From positions 80,690 to 144,689 of the forward strand of contig DKUU01000039.1 of NCBI GenBank assembly GCA_002490835.1: a stretch of 64,000 bases of DNA, in the 5' to 3' direction. The stretch's first letter is position 1. Each line of letters opens with the position of its first letter. The DNA comes from Lachnospiraceae bacterium UBA7196. GTDB taxonomy: Bacteria > Bacillota > Clostridia > Lachnospirales > Lachnospiraceae. Under the pieces are notes generated by a model. The model saw nothing but the letters and a program-made list of their open reading frames with translations. It was not told the DNA's origin and searched no databases. Below, in pieces: positions 15,601-23,015 of the stretch. Both the position numbers and the translations under genes were made by a program.

Positions 15601-17949
15601 TGACAGATAGATCTCATTGGTGTCCTTATTGAGCCACGCATACCACTTCTTTCCTGTTTTATTTACATCAGTAAAGCGGATCTGCTTCATGTCCTTTTCC
15701 GTGAGTGTGTAGCCGCCGGAACCCTTGGCTATGACATAGCCCTCCTGCGCGTTCAGATGGACATACACCGGAGAGGTGACCGGCGCCCCTACGGATATCT
15801 TGCGCGGATAGTCCACAAAATCAAGATAGAAGCAGTCCGTGCCGGAGCCTTCCACACCGTCCCCGCAGAACCGCACATCTCCGGCTAACTCTATAACGGC
15901 ATTTTGATTCGATTGAGGAACATTCCTTGCGACAAAAAAAATCGCACCGTCCCCAACTCCTTGAGAAGCTTTTTTATTTCCTTCAAAATATCCCCCGTAG
16001 ATATGCGTCTCAGAACTCAAACCATCCTGAGAAGAAGCAGTATCGACAATACACCCATTGTATGAAATGCCCTTTGTCGTATTATCAATATAGTTTCCAC
16101 CATGGATATATAACTTCGATAAGATATTATAAATCACACTGCCTGCGAAGCTTCCTCCGTCCCTGTTGTTCCTATAGGTACCGCCGTTAACGATCGCTTT
16201 GCTTCGAGACAGGCAAATCGCGCCGCCATATCCGGACCCGCTGCACCCCTCAATATACACATCATTCAGGACAGCCTCCCCCATGTATACAAACAAGGCC
16301 GCGCCGCCGTATGCATTCTTCCCATAATTAACTGTAAATAATTTTGAACAATTTTGAATTCTGCAGCCGTCATCCAGCAAGACTTTTGCATTATCTACAA
16401 GTATCAAAGTGTCTTTTGACTGTATGGAACTGCCCTCCAGCGTGATCTCCCCCACTGTCAGCTCCGCTCCCGAAGACACTTTAAGATACGCAAAAGCGTT
16501 TCCCCTCTTGATCGTCCCGCCGCCTTTGATCGTCACTTTCCCCGTAATGGTGATACAGTCGTTAATCGTCAGCGTAACGCCGGGCTCTACGATCAGCTCC
16601 CCGTTACTCAGTGTGCCGGCATTCCATACGGTATCCGTGCTGATCGTCCCGACCCCCGGGGTGGCGACAGCGAACGGCTCCAGCGCGAGCAGTTTCAGGC
16701 CCTCTCCCACCGTCACGGTGATCTCCGGCAGGTCCACGCCTTCCGCCAGTACATACATTTCCGGCAAAACAGGCGTAAAGAGATAACAGCCCTCCGTATC
16801 CCCGTCATACTCCGGAGCGCTCTGCCATGTGATATCCTCTATGACAGCGGTCTCTGTATCCGTTTCCGTCCCTGCGCCTGTATCTGTTCCCGTTTCCGTT
16901 CCTGTCCCTGCATCCGGCCCTGATCCGCCGTCCGCGTTCTCTCCGCCTGATTCCTGCTCTGCGGCCGCTTCCCCGTCGGAATCTGCCGTCTCTCCCTCCT
17001 GTGTCAACGTCTCGGCTTTCACCTCGATTTCAGGCTGGGACCGGTACTCCTTCATCGGTACCTTAAAAGTCTGCACCACAAATGTTTCCCCTGCAGATCC
17101 GCTGCCGGGGCCGCTCTCATTCCCGTCCGTCTCGGTCTCTCCGCCGGGATTATTTTCATTGCCTCCCGTCATGGTCTCTCCACCGGGATTGCTCTCATTC
17201 CCTCCCGTCCCGGTCTCTCCGCCGCCATTATCATCAACGGGATTCTTATCCTCTCCCACGCCGTTGTCGTCGCCGGGGTTCTTGTCCTCTCCTCCGCCAC
17301 CGTTGTCGTCGGGGTTCTTGTCCTCTCCTCCGCCACCGTTGTCGTCGCCGGGGTTCTTATCTTCTCCCCCGCCGTTGTCGTCGCCGGGGTTATTGTCCTC
17401 TCCTCCCCCGCCGTTTTCGTCAACGGGAGGCTTATCCTCTCCTCCGTCACCGCTATCGCCGCCGGGGTTCTTATCCTCTCCTCCCCCGCCGTTGTCGCCG
17501 CCGGGATTTTTATCGTCTCCTCCCCCACCGTTGTCGTCGCCGGGGTCATTATCGCTCACTCCGCCGCCCTTGTCATCGCCGGGATCGTTATCGCTCACAC
17601 CGCCCTTGTCGTCACCGGGATCGTTATCGCTCACACCGCCCTTGTCGTCGCCGGGATCATTATCGCTCACTCCTCCGTCATCCGGCCCCTCCTTATATGG
17701 GCGGCAGGATACCGTCAGGGTCTTTGGCAGTTCAAGGTCTTCAAACGCCGTCCCGACAGGCACCTCCAGATCACTGACTTCCTCAGTCAATCCCTCGAAT
17801 GACACGATCTCGTACCGCCTCTGTTCCTGCTCCGGTGCTGCCTCTTCCTCCTGCACGGCCTCCTGCGCCAGCAGTTCCATCGGCATCGAGCACAAGACCA
17901 TCCCTATGCTTAAGATCCCTGCCAGAAACATGTTCCTTAACTTATACAT
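12616..17949 (-). CDS. Large surface protein: low-complexity stalk, beta-helix, InlB-type repeats, C-terminal membrane segments
   Basis: A 1777-residue protein. A signal peptide (about 1-28) is followed by an acidic Gly/Asp/Asn-rich region of short repeats (about 85-290, units such as GGVSDNDPGDDK and GGGGEDKNPGDDN). A right-handed beta-helix-like region comes next (about 430-720; GGTYRNNRDGG, IHGGNYIDN, IYGGYFEGN). Several InlB B-repeat/Flg_new modules follow (about 800-1490; for example YRFTEWNTKPDGKGTSYSPG), then Ig-like modules. At 1682 it reads EPKTGD, a degenerate sortase-like motif, then a hydrophobic segment (about 1690-1711). Unusually, a charged stretch and a second hydrophobic segment (about 1743-1762) follow before the end. 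Likely an adhesin or polymer-binding surface protein. It lies between prmA and rsmE. Confidence 0.8.
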   Translation of the reverse strand: MYKLRNMFLAGILSIGMVLCSMPMELLAQEAVQEEEAAPEQEQRRYEIVSFEGLTEEVSDLEVPVGTAFEDLELPKTLTVSCRPYKEGPDDGGVSDNDPGDDKGGVSDNDPGDDKGGVSDNDPGDDKGGGVSDNDPGDDNGGGGDDKNPGGDNGGGGEDKNPGGDSGDGGEDKPPVDENGGGGEDNNPGDDNGGGEDKNPGDDNGGGGEDKNPDDNGGGGEDKNPGDDNGVGEDKNPVDDNGGGETGTGGNESNPGGETMTGGNENNPGGETETDGNESGPGSGSAGETFVVQTFKVPMKEYRSQPEIEVKAETLTQEGETADSDGEAAAEQESGGENADGGSGPDAGTGTETGTDTGAGTETDTETAVIEDITWQSAPEYDGDTEGCYLFTPVLPEMYVLAEGVDLPEITVTVGEGLKLLALEPFAVATPGVGTISTDTVWNAGTLSNGELIVEPGVTLTINDCITITGKVTIKGGGTIKRGNAFAYLKVSSGAELTVGEITLEGSSIQSKDTLILVDNAKVLLDDGCRIQNCSKLFTVNYGKNAYGGAALFVYMGEAVLNDVYIEGCSGSGYGGAICLSRSKAIVNGGTYRNNRDGGSFAGSVIYNILSKLYIHGGNYIDNTTKGISYNGCIVDTASSQDGLSSETHIYGGYFEGNKKASQGVGDGAIFFVARNVPQSNQNAVIELAGDVRFCGDGVEGSGTDCFYLDFVDYPRKISVGAPVTSPVYVHLNAQEGYVIAKGSGGYTLTEKDMKQIRFTDVNKTGKKWYAWLNKDTNEIYLSEKQPPYGLYVYYSSNGATGEVKDDTEYASGAEVTVKPADALSREGYRFTEWNTKPDGKGTSYSPGSTFQITEDTTLYAIFEEGKVIKARFYSGAAGSCETLSGEPEEDAESVTFTAPALKDMGDWTKVGWDEATDGYEGSIAPDTSLTISKNTSYYGIYKKDVTLRYDANGGKEDETPGSGMAECRANVHDKITYDMPGFSVAGAIDADKPNWMFVGWNTKKDGTGELYQEGDIIKISEDTTLYAAFVKPPYADFYSGAAGDYEKKGSIAVEGEGIATTGKIITPHLKELAGMTGWEESGWDENEAGWDGTKLIKPDSTIVLDETEDGKPYYGVYKKTATLSYQVLNHEYGSGSIPADSTQTRSAKVNKTKVLYQPASETPDAFTFGIAPDLTMEGSEFLGWNTRADGNGDFYRKDDPERDQITITEDTVLYGIFRMAPNARFFSGAEGAYETVESVFTSSGVTGELKGTLTAPALKEMEGWEPVGWSRSATGYVESVESEGGQEITISEDTDFYGIYKKKVELTYDVNGWVEAVFDKQSGYSHANVHGEITCEPAAFTVEHEISREGYTFRGWSLEKEAGGVCHRPEDTIRLADSATVYAQMVDDIPPVLGEAAYNEGSRDVGDWKVRKKDMVLTVPVTEKGSGVEKIAYTFTPENGEPVTGEAMMEDAGVPEQTARTAAVWLEAVPDGGQDAGNRTAGATGGEVGTVDGQIQAKVTIAEDYKGTISLMCRDRAGNESPGKLLTAQGGGVIVEDNAPLIRFAHKGIKDGRAVVEVTVYDDADEDSSRRVTGGIAAVSWRTDDRQEQSVTDKGFADGIVESCTFNVEVAGAGEHTVKVTAVDNAGNESSRSTNVRIAGEETTVIAAYTPPAGDGSVYEPPTQVRETAVEEASGVPTGKEPKTGDAYPNVAVYATMAMISGLLYIVMYFSTEQNRMTEEDKKEIIARLIAWAEKGGRLRKYAALVQIFFVLVYYHSIGKYKEEHFEWSLIYMTHM
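17216..17680 (-). repeat. In-frame tandem repeats of the 1777-aa surface protein
   Basis: Degenerate units of about 36-42 bases encode Gly/Asp/Asn/Pro-rich segments. Three or four near-identical copies of the VSDNDPGDDKGG unit lie at about 17540-17670. The repeats keep the reading frame and are likely to vary in number between strains. Confidence 0.85.
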
Positions 17950-18032
17950 ACTTCTCTCCCATTCCGACGATATCCTAATCCCACTTCATACTTAAGCCGG
18001 CCCTTCTTTACGACCACCGTATGCTTTTCCGG

Positions 18033-19052
18033 CTACCGCCTTTTGCTTCCCCCGATGCGGGCAGCGACTTTTCGTGCTGTCACAGACCGCCACTCGCCCT
18101 GCGCGCACACCTCAAGAACCATAAGCCCTGCTGCCTCGCAGGCCTCTGTTACAACCCCTTCTTTCCCCTCTATAATGCCCGAAGTGATATAGATGCCTCC
18201 CTCTTTCAGGCAGGGCACGATCACCGGCGTCAGCGGCACCAGCACATCCGCCAGAATATTGGCCGTCACGATATCATACTTTTCAGCGCCCGCCTGATCC
18301 TGTATTTCCTTCTCCGTAATGATGTTGCCGATCAGCAGCTCAAAATCCCCCGTGCGGATGCCGTTGGTTTCCATATTCTGCGCCACAGCTTCCACCGCGC
18401 AGGGATCGAGGTCCGTGCCAAGCGCATGTCCCGCGCCGTACATCAAAGCCACGATAGCAAGGATGCCGCTGCCCGTCCCCACGTCCAAAAGCTCCGCTCC
18501 CGGCGTCAGATGCTTCCAAATCTGCCTGATACAAAGCTGGGTCGTCTCGTGCATCCCCGTGCCGAAGGCCGTACCCGGATCGATGTGCAGGATCTTTTTA
18601 TCGCGGTCCTTCTCCTGCACCTCCTCCCATGAAGGGATCACCAGCAGGTCGTCGATCGTAAATTGGTGGAAATACTGCTTCCAATTATTGATCCAGTCGA
18701 TATCTTCCGTCTCGGACACGGTGACGCTGCCCTCGCCGATGTCCATAAAAGAACGGACCTCCGCAAGCGCCTCATCAATCAACGCAAGCACGCTTTTCCT
18801 GTCCGTCTGTGCCTCTCCGCTCAAACAAAGAGTGCCGTCCTCCCGTTCCTCCACAAAGAAACTGAGATACGCAACGCCGTCATCTTCTCCTGATTCAGGC
18901 GGGATATCCACAAACATCTGTTCTTTTTCAAGGGCAGTCAGGGGCACTTTATCCTCGATCTGTGCCCCCTCAAGTCCTCTGTCGTAAAGTTCGCTGATGA
19001 TGATGTCCTCCGCGTCTACGACTGTTTTAATCCGAAATTTCATCCATTTCAC
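18033..19052 (-). CDS. prmA: Ribosomal protein L11 methyltransferase PrmA
   Basis: A 339-residue class I methyltransferase that trimethylates L11. The SAM site is LLDVGTGSGILAIVALMYGA, preceded by DPGTAFGTGMHETTQLC, both diagnostic. The C-terminal SGIIEGKE block is present. A GTG start at 19052 gives the family-typical MKW beginning and lies about 12 bases after AAAGGA. In B. subtilis prmA follows dnaJ directly; here dnaJ is 19 kb upstream, while telA, xpaC, a DUF3048 gene and the protease region lie between. Confidence 0.95.
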   Translation of the reverse strand: MKWMKFRIKTVVDAEDIIISELYDRGLEGAQIEDKVPLTALEKEQMFVDIPPESGEDDGVAYLSFFVEEREDGTLCLSGEAQTDRKSVLALIDEALAEVRSFMDIGEGSVTVSETEDIDWINNWKQYFHQFTIDDLLVIPSWEEVQEKDRDKKILHIDPGTAFGTGMHETTQLCIRQIWKHLTPGAELLDVGTGSGILAIVALMYGAGHALGTDLDPCAVEAVAQNMETNGIRTGDFELLIGNIITEKEIQDQAGAEKYDIVTANILADVLVPLTPVIVPCLKEGGIYITSGIIEGKEGVVTEACEAAGLMVLEVCAQGEWRSVTARKVAARIGGSKRR

Positions 19053-19151
19053 GATGTTATTTCGTCCTTTCCTTCTTCACGCTTCTAAATAGTTCGTTCT
19101 GCGCGCACTTCATCCACACTCTATGCGTCTTCTATGCGCATCCGATCCGCC

Positions 19152-20333
19152 TTACGCTTCCTGTGCCGAATCGTCGTTCGCCTTCCTGCTGCTCAGCTCC
19201 AAAAGCTTCTTCTTAAGGTCGTTCTCCATCACGCGCATCTCTTCCTCGGCCACGCGTCTCTTTTCTCTGCCGTCGGCCTGAATCTTCATCACCTCATCCA
19301 GCGTGGAGATTAGGTTCGCGTTGGTAGTCTTCAAAGTCTCCATATCGATGATGCCGCGCTCGGACTCCTTCGCGCTCTCGATGGAAGCAGTCTTTAAGAC
19401 CTCCGCATTCCGCTTTAACAGCTCGTTCGTCATATCGGAGACTTCTCTCTGCGCCCTCGCCGCCTGCTCCGCGTGCGTGACGCCGAGCGCCAGCACCATC
19501 TGGCTCTTCCAGAGCGGAATCGTGTTTACGATCGTAGACTGAATCTTCTCCACCATCATCGTGTCGCTGCTCTGCACCAGCCTGATCTGGGGCGCAGTCT
19601 GGATGGATACCATCCTTGTCAGCTCAAGGTCGTGGATCTTTTTCTCGAAACGGTCACAGAGCGCTTCTAAGTCTCTCGCCGCCTGCGCGTCTTCCGGCAG
19701 GCCGCTCGCCTTCGCCTTCTCTAAAAGCTGGGGCAGCTCCGTCTCTCTGGTCTCGGCAAGCTTCTTTTTGCCCGCCAGTATGTACATGGAAAGCTCCTTG
19801 AAATAATTCAGATTCAGGTCGTACATCTTGTCAAGGATCGAAATGTCCTTCAAAAGCATGACCTGATTGCTTTCAAGCGCCTCGCAGATCCTGTTGACGT
19901 TCGTCTCGGCCTTGGAATATTTCGTCTTGATGGTTTCCAGTTTCTGCGCGGGCTTTTTAAAAATGCCGAGGAATCCTTTTTCTTCCTCGTCGAAACCCTT
20001 TAGCTGCGTCACCACCTCGGAGAGCATATCGCCCACCTCGCCGAGATCCTTGGTCTTTACGTTCTCCAAAGCGCTGCCGGAAAAGTCCGCCATCTTCTTC
20101 TGCGTACCCACGCCGTACTGCAGGATCGCCGTAGAATTATGCAGGTCGATCTGCTTTGCGAACTCATCCACCTGCCGTCTCTCCTCGTCGGTTAAGATGG
20201 AGTCGTCAAGCTCCTGCTTCACGGCTTCCGTCTTCGGAATTTCCGCAAGGGGCGCCTGCTCCTTCACCATCGTCTCCACCTCTCCAAATACAAGGGTGGG
20301 GGCCTGCTGTTCCATCAATTCTGTTTCGCTCAT
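19152..20333 (-). CDS. telA: TelA-type toxic anion resistance protein
   Basis: A 393-residue, almost wholly helical protein. It contains the family segments RRQVDEFAKQIDLHNSTAILQYGVGTQKKMADFS, DMLSEVVTQLKGF and VSIQTAPQIRLVQSSDTMMVEKIQSTIVNTIPLWKSQ-like blocks (written here in part) that define TelA/KlaA. Members are linked to tellurite resistance and to the envelope stress genes of the Ter and Xpa groups; the mechanism is unknown. The ATG has an AAAGGAGG ribosome site. It follows xpaC by 13 bases, the pairing known as xpaC-yaaN in B. subtilis. Confidence 0.92.
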   Translation of the reverse strand: MSETELMEQQAPTLVFGEVETMVKEQAPLAEIPKTEAVKQELDDSILTDEERRQVDEFAKQIDLHNSTAILQYGVGTQKKMADFSGSALENVKTKDLGEVGDMLSEVVTQLKGFDEEEKGFLGIFKKPAQKLETIKTKYSKAETNVNRICEALESNQVMLLKDISILDKMYDLNLNYFKELSMYILAGKKKLAETRETELPQLLEKAKASGLPEDAQAARDLEALCDRFEKKIHDLELTRMVSIQTAPQIRLVQSSDTMMVEKIQSTIVNTIPLWKSQMVLALGVTHAEQAARAQREVSDMTNELLKRNAEVLKTASIESAKESERGIIDMETLKTTNANLISTLDEVMKIQADGREKRRVAEEEMRVMENDLKKKLLELSSRKANDDSAQEA

Positions 20334-20346
20334 CTTTTCTCCTCCT

Positions 20347-21618
20347 TTATGATAGGTATCCGTCCTGTTTCAATATCGTATGTAATGCTGAGATATCCGA
20401 CTGGATATCCCATGCCTTCTCCCTGAAAAGTTCATCCAAAAATTTCTCAAACGCCTCGTTGATGTTATCCACCGCGTTCTCGATCTCCCGCTTGGTCTGG
20501 GCAATATTGGAAAGTTCGAGCTGCTGCCCGTCCAGATCGCGGTACGCCTCCAACAGTTTTTTCGTGGTAGGCAGGTAAAAGCTCAGCATCTTCCGCAGTT
20601 CCGGCGCAAGCTCCGGCTCCTTCTCCACCTGATCGAAGATTCTGGTGACAAGGCTCTCAAGGCGGTCCAGTTTATCCGACATCTCCTCGCCGGGGATCTC
20701 GTCATTGCACTGTCTGATCAGCCGCACGTAGCTTTTGCCTTCCTCAATCACCTCACCAGCCTCGCCCAGACGCTCCTTCTCCTGCTGCCTGCGCTCTTCC
20801 GCCAGCTTTTCGATCTCCAGTTTCTTCTGCTCCTCCTCATAATTTTTCTGGGTGAGCATATATTGGTTATACATATCGTCGCTGGCGATCAGACAGGTCT
20901 GTTTTTCATCCAGACGTCCCTGCTTAAACATGCCCAGCTGAATCATCTTTTTGATATCTTTTATAACAAATCGTTCGCTTTTGCCTGTTTTTGCAGACAT
21001 TTCCTGAATCGAACAATACAGCCTGTCCTTCACCATATCCACATAGCGCCTGTAGCGCTCGGCACGACCCGTTATCTTTGTTCCGCGAATCCCCAGAATA
21101 AGACCGCCCGCAAACACCAAAGCCGATGTGATGAGGGGCGCAATGCCCGCCGAACTGCCGAACGCGCCCAATATCCCCAGTGCTCCCAGCCCTGCCAGAC
21201 TATAACCCGCACACATACCGATCACCCCCGATATGGAGCCCTTCGGCGTGCGCTGAAAAAATCTGGTATCAGGCAGCGTGTTCGGCCGCCTGTACTGCGG
21301 CAGATGCGCATAAGAAGTCTGCGGCGGCATGGGCGCTGTCCCTGCGCTCCGTCCCATATTACCGGCAGCGCGGCTGATGCCGTTTCCCACATTATTCACA
21401 ACACGGTTTACGCTCTCACCCACCGCGCCCACGGTACGGTTTACACTGTCTCCCACCGTCCCCACCGTGCGGTTCACTTCCTGCATGGTGCGGTTAATGG
21501 TCTGGTTTACGGTGTTGCCGATATTTTTACCAAGGTTTGTAAAATCGCCCGAATCAACTGCCTGCTGTACCTGATCCCGGATATCTTCTCCGGCCCGATA
21601 CCACTCATTCCTGTCCAT
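20347..21618 (-). CDS. XpaC-like protein (5-bromo-4-chloroindolyl phosphate hydrolysis family)
   Basis: A 423-residue protein. Residues about 20-90 form an amphipathic repeat rich in Asn, Val, Thr and Gly with a period near 11 (NRTVGTVGDSV, NRTVGAVGESV, NRVVNNVGNGI). Two hydrophobic segments follow at about 130-180 (GMCAGYSLAGLGALGILGAFG and ITSALVFAGGLILGI). The C-terminal part is helical and charged (YRRYVDMVKDRLYCSIQEMSAKTGK to the end) and matches XpaC. It overlaps the DUF3048 gene by 14 bases and is followed by telA after 13 bases, so the three are translationally close. The family name reflects an assay phenotype; the true function is not known. Confidence 0.85.
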   Translation of the reverse strand: MDRNEWYRAGEDIRDQVQQAVDSGDFTNLGKNIGNTVNQTINRTMQEVNRTVGTVGDSVNRTVGAVGESVNRVVNNVGNGISRAAGNMGRSAGTAPMPPQTSYAHLPQYRRPNTLPDTRFFQRTPKGSISGVIGMCAGYSLAGLGALGILGAFGSSAGIAPLITSALVFAGGLILGIRGTKITGRAERYRRYVDMVKDRLYCSIQEMSAKTGKSERFVIKDIKKMIQLGMFKQGRLDEKQTCLIASDDMYNQYMLTQKNYEEEQKKLEIEKLAEERRQQEKERLGEAGEVIEEGKSYVRLIRQCNDEIPGEEMSDKLDRLESLVTRIFDQVEKEPELAPELRKMLSFYLPTTKKLLEAYRDLDGQQLELSNIAQTKREIENAVDNINEAFEKFLDELFREKAWDIQSDISALHTILKQDGYLS

Positions 21619-22837
21619 ACTCTACAAATTCTCCGTATTCATCCCATATATTGCAAACCCATGTGCTGCCCTGATTAAAGATGATCTCCTCATCATTCTC
21701 ATCATAAAACTTCGCGGGTGTAAAATCGCCGTCAAAACGCTTCCAGGTACCCTTGATGACCCTGCCATTGGTAAAGACGATCGCTTCCCCCTCACCGTGT
21801 ACGCCGAAAGCCAGATAATCATGGGAGTCCCTGACCTCGCCGTGGCAGTACTGGAACACTACATTGCTGACTGTAAGCTGATTCCCTGAATACTCGTCGA
21901 TCTGCTTCTTGCCGTCCTGATAGCGGTAATACAGATGGTCATCCTCATGATACTCAAAGTAAGGATGGTAGGCGCCGTAACCGCCGGAATTTTTTCCGGA
22001 CTTTCCGCCGGGATAAATGTAGGAAGCCGCCTCATTATCCGCGTACTCCGCTCTCACATCATCGGCCACAAAGAGGAAGGGCGGCACATAAGCGTCGTCA
22101 TAATTCCAATCATAGCCAAGCCGCTCCACCGCGTCAAACAGGCCGCCGATAAAGAGATACCCTGTAAATTCCGTCGCATAACCGGGGCGCTTATACCTGC
22201 CGTACGCCTCATCCGCCGGATTGTGAATACCAGTCACCGCCGCGCTCACATTATAGTAATTGGGGCGGTTGATCAATTCCTCCACGTAGGGTACCGCAAG
22301 CCCCCAGTTACAGTAGATCGCCTCATAGCCCATGGCCTGATAGACGTAATAATCTCTGCTGGACCGGACGGGTCCGACCCTGTCAAGGTCGTCAAAATCC
22401 TCAAGTACCGCCATCAGACGGGTAATGCGGCCCTCCACCGGCGCCTCGTAAATGATCGCCGCACGGGACAGTCCGTACTGCGGCAGGGCCGGCGCATTAT
22501 TCGGGATCATCACCGCGATCGGACGCCTCGTCGCCTGCTCTTTCTTTGTCCACTGACCTGTCAGATAACTCTGAATCTTACCGTCTTTTTCCTCTCTCTC
22601 CCCGATCACCGGATAAGCGGTGGTCAGCTCCGGTTCGGGTTCCGGCTCAGGCTCTGGTTCCGGTTCGGGTTCCGGCTCATCGATCGTCTGATCCTCCACA
22701 ATGGGCTCCGGTTCCGGCTCAGGCGTTTCTTCCTTGCCGCAGGCCGCCGCTAAGATCATCAATAACAACGCACCCACAAAGATACGACCGGTCAGCATAG
22801 TCGTCTGCTTCCTCTTTTCTCTCTTGCGTGATTTCAT
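21605..22837 (-). CDS. DUF3048 lipoprotein (YerB-like)
   Basis: A 410-residue protein with a basic N terminus, a hydrophobic stretch and a lipobox-like LAAAC with Cys33. A (Glu-Pro) repeat linker at about 37-70 follows. The DUF3048 core starts at RRPIAVMIPNNAPALPQYGLS and includes VGPVRSSRDYYV and a C-terminal block with YCHGEVRDSHDYLAFG. Family members such as B. subtilis YerB are secreted lipoproteins of unknown function. The ATG follows GGAG. The gene overlaps xpaC by 14 bases. Confidence 0.9.
   Translation of the reverse strand: MKSRKREKRKQTTMLTGRIFVGALLLMILAAACGKEETPEPEPEPIVEDQTIDEPEPEPEPEPEPEPEPELTTAYPVIGEREEKDGKIQSYLTGQWTKKEQATRRPIAVMIPNNAPALPQYGLSRAAIIYEAPVEGRITRLMAVLEDFDDLDRVGPVRSSRDYYVYQAMGYEAIYCNWGLAVPYVEELINRPNYYNVSAAVTGIHNPADEAYGRYKRPGYATEFTGYLFIGGLFDAVERLGYDWNYDDAYVPPFLFVADDVRAEYADNEAASYIYPGGKSGKNSGGYGAYHPYFEYHEDDHLYYRYQDGKKQIDEYSGNQLTVSNVVFQYCHGEVRDSHDYLAFGVHGEGEAIVFTNGRVIKGTWKRFDGDFTPAKFYDENDEEIIFNQGSTWVCNIWDEYGEFVEYGQE
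22616..22712 (-). repeat. Glu-Pro repeat linker in the DUF3048 gene
   Basis: Repeats of a GGTTCCGGCTCA-like 6-base unit (complement of Glu-Pro codons) encode an extended EPEPEP linker just after the lipid anchor. It probably spans the cell wall. Confidence 0.85.
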
Positions 22838-22973
22838 GTTTTCTCCATTCCTGCGCTGCTTTTGCGCATAACTATCTATGATCTTTTCCTTTTTGACATA
22901 TCATTAATTTTGACATTTCTCAAAAGTTAGCGTCTGCTGCCATACCTATTTTATACTACCATAAAAATGCAAG

Positions 22974-23002
22974 AAAAGCCACGAGAATCTCTCCCGGCTT
23001 TT
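22974..23002 (-). terminator. Terminator of the transglutaminase-like gene
   Basis: AAAAGCC and GGCTTTT arms with an inner GAGA/TCTC pairing form a hairpin, followed on the minus strand by a T-rich tract. It lies 14 bases after the stop at 23016. Confidence 0.75.
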
Positions 23003-23015
23003 CCGCGCGCCATAC

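Noticed and set aside
17216..17680. Possible CRISPR-like array
   Set aside because: The repeats are degenerate, keep a reading frame and have no unique spacers of constant length. They encode a protein stalk.
16829..17949. Collagen-like protein
   Set aside because: The Gly-rich repeats do not keep the strict Gly-x-y triplet; they are Gly/Asp/Asn/Pro linkers.
13099..17995. Long plus-strand open frames (591 and 388 codons) antisense to the 1777-aa protein
   Set aside because: They arise from GC-biased and repetitive coding sequence on the other strand. The 388-codon frame simply reads the Gly/Asp repeats as Ser/Pro repeats.
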